Source: Candidatus Defluviibacterium haderslevense | GTDB taxonomy: Bacteria > Bacteroidota > Bacteroidia > Chitinophagales > Saprospiraceae | Reading direction: 5' to 3' | Assembly: GCA_016712225.1 (NCBI GenBank) | Contig: JADJRL010000003.1 | Location: 765,001 to 829,000, forward strand | Length of the DNA stretch: 64,000 nt | Shown: positions 38,779 to 46,577 of the stretch, one piece after another | How the letters are laid out: each line of letters opens with the position of its first letter | Position numbering within the stretch: the stretch's first letter is position 1 | Notes under the pieces: model-generated | What the model was told of the DNA's origin: nothing | The model's input: the letters and a program-made list of their open reading frames with translations, nothing else | Databases searched by the model: none | Made by a program: the position numbers and the translations under genes

Positions 38779-39207
38779 ATGAACAAATCGAACGATTCTA
38801 CTCCAAGTCCATTTGCTCAAACCTTCTTCCACGGTACAAAGGCTGACCTTAAGATTGGAGATGCTATTGAAATTGGTATTAACTCGAATTATGGGCAACA
38901 GCATATTGCGAAATACATTTATCTCACTGCCACTCTGGATGCAGCCATTTGGGGCGCTGAATTAGCTTTAGGTGAAGGTCGTGAAAGAATATATTTAGTT
39001 GAGCCCAACGGTCCAATTGAAGATGATCCCAATTTGACCGACAAAAAATTCCCTGGTAATCCAACAAAATCCTACCGCTCAAAATATCCATTTAAGATAG
39101 TTGGAGAAGTTACTCTTTGGAAAGGTCACGCTCCGGAAAAAGTCAAAGCTATGCAAGAAGCATTAGCAAAACTTAAAGAACAAGGAATTGAGGCTATAGA
39201 GTACTAG
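38779..39207 (+). CDS. arr: NAD(+)--rifampin ADP-ribosyltransferase
   Basis: The 142-residue product matches Arr enzymes over its full length: FFHGTKADLKIGD (His of the active site), NSNYGQQHIAKYIYLTATLD, AAIWGAELALGEGRERIYLVEP, and DPNLTDKKFPGNPTKSYRS. Arr inactivates rifamycins by ADP-ribosylating the C23 hydroxyl. Chromosomal homologues are common in environmental bacteria and may have other native substrates. The stop codon lies 4 bases before the truncated edge of the GIY-YIG array, and the two are convergent. Confidence 0.95.
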   Translation: MNKSNDSTPSPFAQTFFHGTKADLKIGDAIEIGINSNYGQQHIAKYIYLTATLDAAIWGAELALGEGRERIYLVEPNGPIEDDPNLTDKKFPGNPTKSYRSKYPFKIVGEVTLWKGHAPEKVKAMQEALAKLKEQGIEAIEY

Positions 39208-39408
39208 CTCAATCTTAATCTCAAGTTGATAGGCTTCAGATCTAGTTTCCTTTTCAAGACTAAGCACAAGATTCCACGGAATATACTTGCTTGTATATTT
39301 TTCTTTTCCCGAATTATGACAATCGAGTCTTTCAGTAACGTCTTGTGTACTGCCGATATAATATTTATCTTGAACTTCAGAATAGAGTATGGACACATTG
39401 TATGACAT
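39163..39408 (-). pseudogene. GIY-YIG nuclease, copy 1, truncated at its 3' end
   Basis: The first 66 residues (MSYNVSILYSEVQDKYYIGS ... YQLEIKI) match the two intact copies to its right with a few substitutions (VYI to VSI, VRH to DCH). The last 16 residues of the intact form are lost at about 39211, and the frame instead reads into the 3' end of arr (ELVLYSLNS...). It is a broken copy at the array edge. Confidence 0.8.
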
Positions 39409-39441
39409 ATGTACTCATTATAGGGGTCATTCTTAAAGAAG

Positions 39442-39509
39442 TGGAGGAAGAGGGATGCCGACGCTTCGGTCGGCATGCAGACCACTCGGAGAGTGCGTCT
39501 GCATTCGAA
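39442..39509 (-). other. tRNA-Ser 3'-end remnant 1 with 48-bp palindromic insert (39457-39504)
   Basis: Removing the insert leaves the 20-base tRNA-Ser 3' end with one substitution (C to T at 39442 on the plus strand). The insert has two hairpins: GCCGAC/GTCGGC, and ATGCAGAC+CACTC/GAGTG+GTCTGCAT. Confidence 0.75.
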
Positions 39510-39512
39510 TTA

Positions 39513-39761
39513 TTATTTATATTTTTCAATAAATTTTAAAAGCTTTTCTCTGTTAAGATTTTTTATCTTAATCTCAAGTTGATAGGCTTCAGATCTAGTT
39601 TCCTTTTCAAGACTAAGCACAAGATTCCACGAAATATACTTGCTTGTATATTTTTCTTTTCCCGAATTATGGCGAACGAGTCTTTCAGTAACGTCTTGTG
39701 TACTGCCGATATAATATTTATCTTGAACTTCAGAATAGAGTATGTACACATTGTATGACAT
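39513..39761 (-). CDS. GIY-YIG endonuclease-domain protein, copy 2
   Basis: The 82-residue single-domain GIY-YIG nuclease (UvrC/UPF0213-like) has the first motif YNVYILYS and the YIG-type motif KYYIGSTQDVTERLVRHN with the conserved Arg. A likely metal-binding Glu is in SEAYQLEIKIK. The length is normal for minimal family members. The start ATG lies 33 bases downstream of a tRNA-Ser 3'-end remnant, as in the other units. Confidence 0.88.
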   Translation of the reverse strand: MSYNVYILYSEVQDKYYIGSTQDVTERLVRHNSGKEKYTSKYISWNLVLSLEKETRSEAYQLEIKIKNLNREKLLKFIEKYK

Positions 39762-39794
39762 ATGTACTCATTATAGGGGTCATTCTTAAAGAAG

Positions 39795-39862
39795 CGGAGG
39801 AAGAGGGATGCCGACGCTTCGGTCGGCATGCAGACCACTCGGAGAGTGCGTCTGCATTCGAA
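39795..39862 (-). other. tRNA-Ser 3'-end remnant 2 with 48-bp palindromic insert (39810-39857)
   Basis: On the minus strand it reads TTCGAAT, then the 48-base insert, then CCCTCTTCCTCCG. Joining the two sides restores the exact last 20 bases of the neighbouring tRNA-Ser gene. The insert is identical to that at 39457-39504. Confidence 0.8.
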
Positions 39863-39865
39863 TTA

Positions 39866-40114
39866 TTATTTATATTTTTCAATAAATTTTAAAAGCTTTT
39901 CTCTGTTAAGATTTTTTATCTTAATCTCAAGATGATAGGCTTCAGATCTAGTTTCCTTTTCAAGACTAAGCACAAGATTCCACGGAATATACTTGCTTGT
40001 ATATTTTTCTTTTCCCGAATTATGGCGAACGAGTCTTTCAGTAACGTCTTGTGTACTGCCGATATAATATTTATCTTGAACTTCAGAATAGAGTATGTAC
40101 ACATTGTATGACAT
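39866..40114 (-). CDS. GIY-YIG endonuclease-domain protein, copy 3 (tRNA-proximal)
   Basis: The 82-residue copy is identical to copy 2 except for two substitutions (ISWN to IPWN, YQLE to YHLE). It shows the same GIY and YIG motifs and begins 33 bases after the end of the intact tRNA-Ser gene on the same strand, so it could be co-transcribed with the tRNA. Confidence 0.88.
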   Translation of the reverse strand: MSYNVYILYSEVQDKYYIGSTQDVTERLVRHNSGKEKYTSKYIPWNLVLSLEKETRSEAYHLEIKIKNLNREKLLKFIEKYK

Positions 40115-40147
40115 ATGTACTCATTATAGGGGTCATTCTTAAAGAAG

Positions 40148-40232
40148 CGGAGGAAGAGGGATTCGAACCCCCGGACCTGTTACAGTCAACGGTTTTCAAG
40201 ACCGCCGCGTTCGACCGCTCTGCCATTCCTCC
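40148..40232 (-). tRNA. tRNA-Ser (anticodon UGA)
   Basis: An 85-base class II tRNA: acceptor GGAGGAA pairs with TTCCTCC and discriminator G; anticodon stem-loop CGGTC-TTGAAAA-CCG reads UGA; there is a long variable arm after the anticodon stem, then T-arm CCGGGGGTTCGAATCCC. The 3' CCA is not encoded. Its last 20 bases are the repeat junction of the GIY-YIG array. Confidence 0.95.
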
Positions 40233-40291
40233 GAGTGGGCGCAAAGATAGACAACCACAGCAATTTCTACAAAAAACTATTAAAATAATTA

Positions 40292-41257
40292 TTATTGAAT
40301 CAATTTAGTACTAAATGTACTCCTGTAGGAGGCAAAAATGCCTTGCCCACCAATGATATTAGTATAAGTTCGTATGGGTTCCAAAACAGGAAAACCCGAT
40401 TGACTTGACGACAATTGTAGCGCTACAGACTTGTGAAACTTATAATATTCTTCAGAAACCGTCCTTAGTTCTATCTGTAATTCCTTAAATCGTTCCTTAT
40501 TCCTACTAATCGGCCCTGTGGTTTTAACCAATAAATCCAAATTCATGTTGTTTTCCATTAAGAGGGCATCTGTTAATAGGAGGCCCGGTTCATGACTCAA
40601 GATCGTAACTCCCTTGAGGCTTCTGCTGTCAGCAGGTGTTATTTCTACATTAGAAAGGCCCTCAGACTTATATCCACCCTGTCCGTCATAATTCCAGTCT
40701 ACTTTTTTAATAACCAAATGGTAATAATGAAATGTCTGTGTTTGATCCGGCCAATGCATTTGTAGTTTTACGCTTTGGACTGCATTATCAATAAAACTGG
40801 TCTCAGTATAATCAATACTACATGAAATCGAATCTTTTGGAATACCGACCTTAGAACTTAATTCTTGTCCTGAATTAAATATTACTTTAATTTCACTTTC
40901 GTCAGAAGTTGCATTCCAATTAGACAATTGATAAACAGGATTTAATTGATTTGGAAAATATTTAGGTTCAATGAGATATTCATTACTGCCGTTTGTAAAA
41001 TAAATTTTGGCAGTATCCTTGAGTTGGTAATCAGCTTCCCCGACTGGCTGGCCAACTTTGGACACATAAAAAAGTATAGGTTTTGATGGAACTACATAAG
41101 CAGATACTTGATACAATACATTCTGATCGCCAATATCTATGTTATATGGACTCCTGCATTGCATACAAGTCAATAAAAAGACTACATAAAATAATTTGCT
41201 AAACCTCATAACATCGGGTATTCTTGTAAACGTATATTGAAATCGATATTTGTCCAT
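40292..41257 (-). CDS. DUF4249 domain lipoprotein (partner of TonB receptor)
   Basis: DUF4249 proteins are exported and found next to TonB-dependent receptors in Bacteroidota, presumably as surface substrate-binding or plug-assisting partners. Seen here: a hydrophobic export segment ending in a lipobox-like LTCMQC, the early strand YQVSAYVVPSKPILFYVSK, and the family-typical C-terminal YTNIIGGQGIFASY. Three in-frame ATGs are possible (41266, 41257, 41209). The one at 41257 overlaps the receptor stop as TAATG, while 41209 gives the tightest signal peptide. It is the last gene of the sigma/FecR/receptor operon. Confidence 0.85.
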   Translation of the reverse strand: MDKYRFQYTFTRIPDVMRFSKLFYVVFLLTCMQCRSPYNIDIGDQNVLYQVSAYVVPSKPILFYVSKVGQPVGEADYQLKDTAKIYFTNGSNEYLIEPKYFPNQLNPVYQLSNWNATSDESEIKVIFNSGQELSSKVGIPKDSISCSIDYTETSFIDNAVQSVKLQMHWPDQTQTFHYYHLVIKKVDWNYDGQGGYKSEGLSNVEITPADSRSLKGVTILSHEPGLLLTDALLMENNMNLDLLVKTTGPISRNKERFKELQIELRTVSEEYYKFHKSVALQLSSSQSGFPVLEPIRTYTNIIGGQGIFASYRSTFSTKLIQ

Positions 41258-43905
41258 TAGTTCCATTTGATACGATAACTTAATGAAGGTAGAAATGGCA
41301 TCAGGCTAACCTGGTTAAATATATCCTGTGTTGGATTCTTAGGATCTGATGCCAATTCAATAAAAACAGGATTTCTTCGATTTAAAATATTATAAATTCC
41401 AAAACTGATTTCCTGAATGTTCTTTGTGTTGCGTATAGTATAATTTAAACCCAAATCCAATCTCATATAATTTGGTAAGCGCAATCCATTGATTTCATCA
41501 TTGACAAATACTATGGTTTTAGTTGCATCTAAATCCCTAGATATGTACTCATATTTTCCAATAGGTAAACTGATCGGACTTCCGGAACTATATTCAAACA
41601 ACGATGATATAACTAAATGTGGCATTACATTCCAATACAGACTTATATTAAGTTGATGTGGTCGGTCAAACAAATAATCAAACGTCTGCCCATTGTTGAT
41701 TTCTGCAAAATGTCTGGTAGAATGAGATCTTGTATAATTTAATCGATACTTCAGGGATTCCATTTTACCTTCAACACTTGCTTCAAATCCCTTTGAATGT
41801 CCTTTACCCAATACAACCTGGTCTTGCCAGGTATTCAAACTTCCTAAATCAAAACTCGCCCCTTCTTTGATATGAATTAATCCTTTTAATGCCTTATCGT
41901 AGGCTTCAAAACGCCATTGATGTTTGAGAACGTTGAGATTCATAAATAGAGTAAAAGACTCCATATGTTGGGGCTTGAATTGTTGTGTTGAAGGAATCCA
42001 TAAATCCGTTGGTAAACCAATAGAATTTGAATTCAACAGATGCAAAGATTGTATTTGTTGATCCCAAGCTCCTCCAATAACCACATTGTTCCACGCTTTA
42101 GATTGAATGGCAATTCTTGGAAAAATGGAGCCTTGATTGATGTGATCATAAGTAAATACTGCAGATCTAAATCCTGCTGTCAATTCCAATATTTTTCTAA
42201 TCGTATATTGATCTTCAATATAAAAATTATATTCCTGATTTTTTTTACGATTAACGGTGCCAATGCTGTCATTTGGTTCAGGAATAAATTGAATTAAATC
42301 TGTATTTAAAAAATTCTTTTGGTTGTAACTATATATTGTTGGTTTAAAAATCTGGTCAGATAATTTTATTCCCATTATTATTCGATGATGCGTACTGAGT
42401 GAATAATCCAATCTCCATAATAATCCTTTTTCTAATATGTTTGAATAAAATGATCTACCCAGTAATGCTGAATCATTTCGAACATTAGACACTTGCGAAA
42501 CATACGAATTATATTGTTCGGATGTACTTTGAAATTTACTACTATAAACAACCACATTTGAGAATAAATTCTTGGCTAGTTGTACATTATAACGAGCAGA
42601 AAGTAATTCGTTACGCCAGCTCAAATGATAAAATTTCTTGTAAGTCGTTGCTTCCTGATCTTGAATATCAAATAATAATTCTTCATCAGTGAATAAATCC
42701 TTCCCTTGATAATAACTTAAATAAAATCGCTGTTTATTCGAAATTTTTAAATTTATTTTTGCATTCAAATCATAAAAATAATAATTTGAATATCCTTCTT
42801 TTCCTTCTTTATCTTTAAAAAATTTAGTCGTTTCTTTAATAAATGGATCAAGGATGGTTCTTCGACCTGCTACTAATATCGAAAGTTTATTTTTAATAAT
42901 TGGTCCTTCTATTAATGCGTTCGCATTAAGTAATCCAATGCTAATATCAGAAGACCATTGATTCAAATTACCATCCTTAGTATGAACATCTATAATACTA
43001 GATAACCTGCCATTATACGCTGCTGGAATATTTGATTTGAAAAAACGAATATTACGAATAGCATCTGCATTAAATATACTCATCAGCCCCAGACCGTGAC
43101 TCGGATAATAGACCGGAACATCATCTAATAAAAAAAGATTCTGATCATAGCTTCCTCCTCTGCAATTCAATCCACCGAAACCATCGGCTCCACTGGTTAT
43201 TCCTGGTTCCAACATTAAGCCTCTAACGATATCTTGTTGGCCTAGCACCTTGGGGTTATTTTTTAAATCTGTTAGATTAATGTCAGGATGTTCATTCAGA
43301 TTATTTGCATGTGGGGTTTTCTGAGTTACTACTACTTCAGGAAGTGAAATAGCGGGCGACAAAAAAATATTTCTTGTTGTGTTTTGATTCTTTAATATGA
43401 TTCTTTGTTTCCATTTGGCATAGCCTAAATAATAACATTCCAATTGCACTATTTCATTCGTAGTATTGATACTATAAAATCCATAATCATTAGTTTCAAT
43501 ATGCTTTCCAGATAATTGATCATAAACGATAGCACCAATTAAAAATTCACCAGTAATACTATCAGAAATTCGACCTGATAAATAATATTTAGGATTGCTT
43601 TCCTTTTTTCCTTTAATAACTATTTGTTGGTCTTCCAGAATTTTATACTTCAATTTAGTCGGAGCTAATAATTCTTCTAAGATTTCCTTGAAGGTACTCG
43701 ATTGGTTTATCGGGGCTGCCTTAAATCCTGAAACCAAAGTATGGTCAAATGAAATATTAATTTGTGATACCTTACTGAGTTGAATTAATGTTTGATCGAG
43801 GGATTGAGCATCAGATTTAAAGTATATATTATGTGTAAATTGTTCTTGTGCAGAACAATAATAAAAAATGAACAAGAAGCAACATGTTGTGAATCGTTTC
43901 TTCAA
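41257..43905 (-). CDS. TonB-dependent receptor with STN domain (FecA-type)
   Basis: The 882-residue outer-membrane receptor has a signal peptide (ending CSAQ). An STN signalling domain at about 28-100 (FKSDAQSLDQTLIQLSKVSQ, TKLKYKILEDQQIVIKG) is followed by a carboxypeptidase-regulatory-like domain at about 108-195 (LSGRISDSITGEFLIGA) and a plug with LPEVVVTQKTPH and GADGFGGLNCRGGSYDQN. The barrel ends LPSLSYRIKW. The STN domain would contact the FecR-like anti-sigma factor encoded just upstream, so the receptor can signal substrate binding. The substrate is unknown; no siderophore genes are adjacent. Confidence 0.93.
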   Translation of the reverse strand: MKKRFTTCCFLFIFYYCSAQEQFTHNIYFKSDAQSLDQTLIQLSKVSQINISFDHTLVSGFKAAPINQSSTFKEILEELLAPTKLKYKILEDQQIVIKGKKESNPKYYLSGRISDSITGEFLIGAIVYDQLSGKHIETNDYGFYSINTTNEIVQLECYYLGYAKWKQRIILKNQNTTRNIFLSPAISLPEVVVTQKTPHANNLNEHPDINLTDLKNNPKVLGQQDIVRGLMLEPGITSGADGFGGLNCRGGSYDQNLFLLDDVPVYYPSHGLGLMSIFNADAIRNIRFFKSNIPAAYNGRLSSIIDVHTKDGNLNQWSSDISIGLLNANALIEGPIIKNKLSILVAGRRTILDPFIKETTKFFKDKEGKEGYSNYYFYDLNAKINLKISNKQRFYLSYYQGKDLFTDEELLFDIQDQEATTYKKFYHLSWRNELLSARYNVQLAKNLFSNVVVYSSKFQSTSEQYNSYVSQVSNVRNDSALLGRSFYSNILEKGLLWRLDYSLSTHHRIIMGIKLSDQIFKPTIYSYNQKNFLNTDLIQFIPEPNDSIGTVNRKKNQEYNFYIEDQYTIRKILELTAGFRSAVFTYDHINQGSIFPRIAIQSKAWNNVVIGGAWDQQIQSLHLLNSNSIGLPTDLWIPSTQQFKPQHMESFTLFMNLNVLKHQWRFEAYDKALKGLIHIKEGASFDLGSLNTWQDQVVLGKGHSKGFEASVEGKMESLKYRLNYTRSHSTRHFAEINNGQTFDYLFDRPHQLNISLYWNVMPHLVISSLFEYSSGSPISLPIGKYEYISRDLDATKTIVFVNDEINGLRLPNYMRLDLGLNYTIRNTKNIQEISFGIYNILNRRNPVFIELASDPKNPTQDIFNQVSLMPFLPSLSYRIKWN

Positions 43906-43940
43906 AAAAGCTTGATTTTACAAGCGGTGAAGTTACAAAT

Positions 43941-44945
43941 TTACTGGCATACACCATCTAGAATAATGGTATCCGTCTGACTAGGTATTACTTTAAGATT
44001 TAAACTTTCAGTTAGAATTTCTACTATTCTTTTGACATCTTGATTTTTGCTAAGATCCATAGGTGAAGTAAATCGAAGGCCTTCTAGACATGGTTGTTCT
44101 AGATGAATAGGCACTTTAAAATACTTACTTAGGTCGCTAACAACTGTTCCAAGCTTCGCATTCACATATTCCAATGAGTGGGTAAACCAAACCAAATCAT
44201 TCATATTCGACTTGTGCTGAATGAGAATTTGGTTGGTAGTATTATTCAAGATTAATTTATCACCAGCACTTAATATATGGACTGCATCCTTCGATTTAGT
44301 CTGGAATGAAACACGACCTTCTTCAACCAAAACTTCAATTCCTGAAGGATTTGTGGTTTCTTTTACATTAAAACGCGTACCCAGTACTTTAATTTCTCCG
44401 GATTCGGTGCTAATAATAAAAGGCTTCTCTGGATTCTTAGCAATAGCGAAAAATGCTTCTCCCTTTAATGCTACACGTCTTTCCCTACCAGGGAAAGATT
44501 CAGGATAGCTCAGCGAAGACTTCTCATTCAATGTTATTTGAGAGTTATCTGCTAATGTCAATTTCTTTATAATAGCATCTGTTTGAACCAATTGGTCATG
44601 TGTAACAACATTATCTGACATTACATACCAAATGGCTACAGATCCAAAAATAAACAAAATGGATGCTGCAATTCTTAAAAATGGATTTGAGAAAAGGCTT
44701 ACTTTTTTGGCTTCTTTAGGAACTTGGTCTACTGTAGCAATTTTAGATTTGAACAATAATAGGGCTTTATCCACATCAACATTCAAGTCAGAGCCAAAAT
44801 TGGCAGATTGATCCCAAATACGTTTTTGTTGTTCATATATGGTTCTATTCCTTGAATCTGCATCCAACCATGCATTAAATACCTCCACTTCCTGGGAGTT
44901 TAGCGCTCCTGAAAGTCTTTTGTGTATGTAATTTAATGCATTCAT
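43941..44945 (-). CDS. FecR family anti-sigma factor
   Basis: The 334-residue product has an N-terminal cytoplasmic part (LNSQEVEVFNAWLDADSRNR, sigma-binding region), one transmembrane helix at about 89-109, a periplasmic FecR domain (KLTLADNSQITLNEKSSLSY, GEAFFAIAKNPEKPF, VLGTRFNVKE, VEEGRVSF) and a C-terminal DUF4974-type domain (VSDLSKYFKVPIHLEQ). It transmits the receptor signal to the ECF sigma factor encoded 52 bases upstream. Confidence 0.93.
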   Translation of the reverse strand: MNALNYIHKRLSGALNSQEVEVFNAWLDADSRNRTIYEQQKRIWDQSANFGSDLNVDVDKALLLFKSKIATVDQVPKEAKKVSLFSNPFLRIAASILFIFGSVAIWYVMSDNVVTHDQLVQTDAIIKKLTLADNSQITLNEKSSLSYPESFPGRERRVALKGEAFFAIAKNPEKPFIISTESGEIKVLGTRFNVKETTNPSGIEVLVEEGRVSFQTKSKDAVHILSAGDKLILNNTTNQILIQHKSNMNDLVWFTHSLEYVNAKLGTVVSDLSKYFKVPIHLEQPCLEGLRFTSPMDLSKNQDVKRIVEILTESLNLKVIPSQTDTIILDGVCQ

Positions 44946-44997
44946 AAATATGTTTTACAAATATAGGACAACATAATCTATCCAACCCCCTACAATA

Positions 44998-45540
44998 TTA
45001 CTCTTTTTTTATTTGATTTCTTAAATATTTAAGTGCTTTTGATATTTGATTTTCAACAGTTTTAATTGAAATTCCCAATTCTTTGGCAATCATAGCATAG
45101 GTCATCTCTTCAAATCGGCTCATTGAAAAGACAATTCTGCATTTCTCTGGTAAGTTTTCAATGGTTTTATACACCTGAGCAAGTTGGAGATCATAATCAG
45201 ACTCCTCATCATATTCGTCTTGATTTATAAAATCTATTTCATTGACTGAATCCAGATCATTGAAGCTTAGTTTCTTTAATTTAATGAAGTTTAATGCCCG
45301 ATTGTATGCTGCTCTGTTCAAATAAGAGCCAATGGACTGTTGAATTGCAATTTGATCTCTTTTGGACCAAAAATCCATGAATAGTTCTTGTGTTAAATCC
45401 TCGGCTATTTGCTGATCCATTAACATTCTATGAATTTTAATAACTATGGACTTATAATATTTATGAAACAATTGATTGATTCCCTCTTCCTTACCATCCT
45501 TAATTAAGTTAAAAATGTGCTCATCAGAGAGTAATTCCAC
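44998..45540 (-). CDS. ECF-type RNA polymerase sigma factor (FecI-like)
   Basis: The 180-residue product carries sigma region 2 (LFHKYYKSIVIKIHRML, DQQIAEDLTQELFMDFW) at about 22-62 and sigma region 4 (LPEKCRIVFSMSRFEEMTYAMIA, ISIKTVENQISKALKYL) at about 128-172, with no region 3. It is the first gene of a four-gene minus-strand unit with FecR, TonB receptor and DUF4249 genes, the standard Bacteroidota cell-surface signalling arrangement, and probably activates this operon. Confidence 0.93.
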   Translation of the reverse strand: MELLSDEHIFNLIKDGKEEGINQLFHKYYKSIVIKIHRMLMDQQIAEDLTQELFMDFWSKRDQIAIQQSIGSYLNRAAYNRALNFIKLKKLSFNDLDSVNEIDFINQDEYDEESDYDLQLAQVYKTIENLPEKCRIVFSMSRFEEMTYAMIAKELGISIKTVENQISKALKYLRNQIKKE

Positions 45541-45616
45541 AGATAGTAAATATTAAAATGAAAAGATGTCACAAATTTGCATAATTTTATGGAAAATATA
45601 TATAAAAATTTAAAAT

Positions 45617-46390
45617 ATGAAAAAATTATTGTGTTTAAGCTTGTTTATGAGCACATTATTCTTCTTTTCTTGCAAACAAAACAGCCCTTCTCAAAAAACC
45701 AATGATCCATCTCATAGTGAGGTAGTCATGACCCCTTTCGCACCTTCACATGAATTTCCCGATGTTAGTTTAAGTTCAATGACCTATCTGAATGGAACAT
45801 TCGAATTTGGGATTAGTGGTAATTATCAATTGGGAATGCAAACGCCTGACGCACCGCAAAAGATGTGCGCGAATTCAGATAAAGGTCAACATATTCACCT
45901 TATCGTCGATAATAAACCTTATGAGGCAAAATACACGCCTTCATTTGACTTTCCAATCGACAGTGGGGAGCATTATATACTAGCTTTTCTTTCCAGATCT
46001 TACCATGAAAGTATTAAAACCAAAGCAGCAAGTGCATTGGTATTGGCTAATATTGCCCAGAATACGTTTACCAAGGTGAGTCCTGTTACCCAACCCATGA
46101 TCTTTTACAGCCGTCCAAAAGGAATTTATATAGGTGCTGACACTAAAAAAATCATGTTGGATTTTTATTTAGCGAATTGTACCCTTGGACCAAATTATAA
46201 GGTAAAAGCTGATATTAACGGAAAAGAATTTACGATCGATACGTGGCAACCTTACTATTTAGAAGGGCTTCCAATGGGTGAAAACACCATTAAACTGAGT
46301 CTAATCGACTCTTTAGGTGCTTTGGTGAATGTTCCTCTAAATCCTGTCGAACGAAAATTTACACTTCAATCCGAACCACAACAACAATAA
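45617..46390 (+). CDS. Hypothetical lipoprotein
   Basis: The 257-residue product has a signal sequence ending in lipobox FFSC (Cys19). The mature protein is beta-rich, with GQHIHLIVDNKPYEAKYT and SGEHYILAFLSRSYHESIKT, which look like an Ig-like or cupredoxin-like fold with a potentially metal-binding His pair (QHIH). I do not recognise a named family. It is divergent from the ECF sigma gene and followed by tRNA-His. Confidence 0.72.
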   Translation: MKKLLCLSLFMSTLFFFSCKQNSPSQKTNDPSHSEVVMTPFAPSHEFPDVSLSSMTYLNGTFEFGISGNYQLGMQTPDAPQKMCANSDKGQHIHLIVDNKPYEAKYTPSFDFPIDSGEHYILAFLSRSYHESIKTKAASALVLANIAQNTFTKVSPVTQPMIFYSRPKGIYIGADTKKIMLDFYLANCTLGPNYKVKADINGKEFTIDTWQPYYLEGLPMGENTIKLSLIDSLGALVNVPLNPVERKFTLQSEPQQQ

Positions 46391-46402
46391 AATTATTTTT
46401 TA

Positions 46403-46410
46403 TATATTTG
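46403..46410 (+). promoter_or_regulatory. -7 promoter box for tRNA-His
   Basis: TATATTTG is an exact TAnnTTTG match 42 bases upstream of the mature tRNA 5' end. Confidence 0.6.
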
Positions 46411-46452
46411 CGCTCCCATTCGGCATACTTCATGCCGATTAGTGGGTAACAT

Positions 46453-46527
46453 GGTGGTTGTAGCTCAGTTGGTTAGAGCATCGGTTTGTGGTACCGAGGG
46501 TCGCCGGTTCGAGCCCGGTCTACCACC
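46453..46527 (+). tRNA. tRNA-His (anticodon GUG)
   Basis: The cloverleaf is readable: extra 5' G (the His-specific G-1) pairing with discriminator C, D-arm TAGCTCAGTTGGTTAGAGCA, anticodon stem-loop CGGT-TTGTGGT-ACCG with GTG, and T-arm GCCGGTTCGAGCCCGGT. There is one apparent T-T mismatch at acceptor position 6. CCA is not encoded. Confidence 0.93.
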
Positions 46528-46530
46528 CTT

Positions 46531-46577
46531 AAAGAGGTCTTGGATAATTGTTCAAGGCCTCTTTGTTTTTTTAGTAT
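46531..46577 (+). terminator. Rho-independent terminator after tRNA-His
   Basis: A 12-bp stem (AAAGAGGTCTTG with CAAGGCCTCTTT, one G-T pair) is followed by GTTTTTTT. It starts 4 bases after the tRNA. Confidence 0.85.

Larger units (their letters stand above)
39212..40167 (-). repeat. Tandem array of 353-bp GIY-YIG/tRNA-Ser-end units
   Basis: Three copies of a 353-bp unit are spaced exactly 353 bp apart (39212, 39565, 39918 for the same internal point; 39442, 39795, 40148 for the tRNA-end junction). Read on the minus strand each unit is: last 20 bases of tRNA-Ser (interrupted by a 48-bp insert in the two distal copies), 33-bp spacer, 249-bp GIY-YIG gene, 3 bases. The proximal copy is joined to the intact tRNA-Ser gene. 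The distal copy is truncated against arr. Very few differences between copies imply recent duplication or homogenisation. Confidence 0.9.

Noticed and set aside
39204..40104. Minus-strand frames of 62-93 codons in a second frame across the GIY-YIG array (starting MVCMPTEASA in two units)
   Set aside because: They repeat only because the DNA repeats; they overlap the GIY-YIG genes in another frame and start inside the palindromic insert or the spacer.
39212..40167. CRISPR array as an explanation for the regular repeats
   Set aside because: Units are 353 bp, nearly identical throughout and contain a gene; there are no short repeats with unique spacers and no cas genes in the window.
40051..40308. 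85-codon plus-strand frame over the tRNA-Ser gene
   Set aside because: It reads antisense through the tRNA and the GIY-YIG gene; not a gene.
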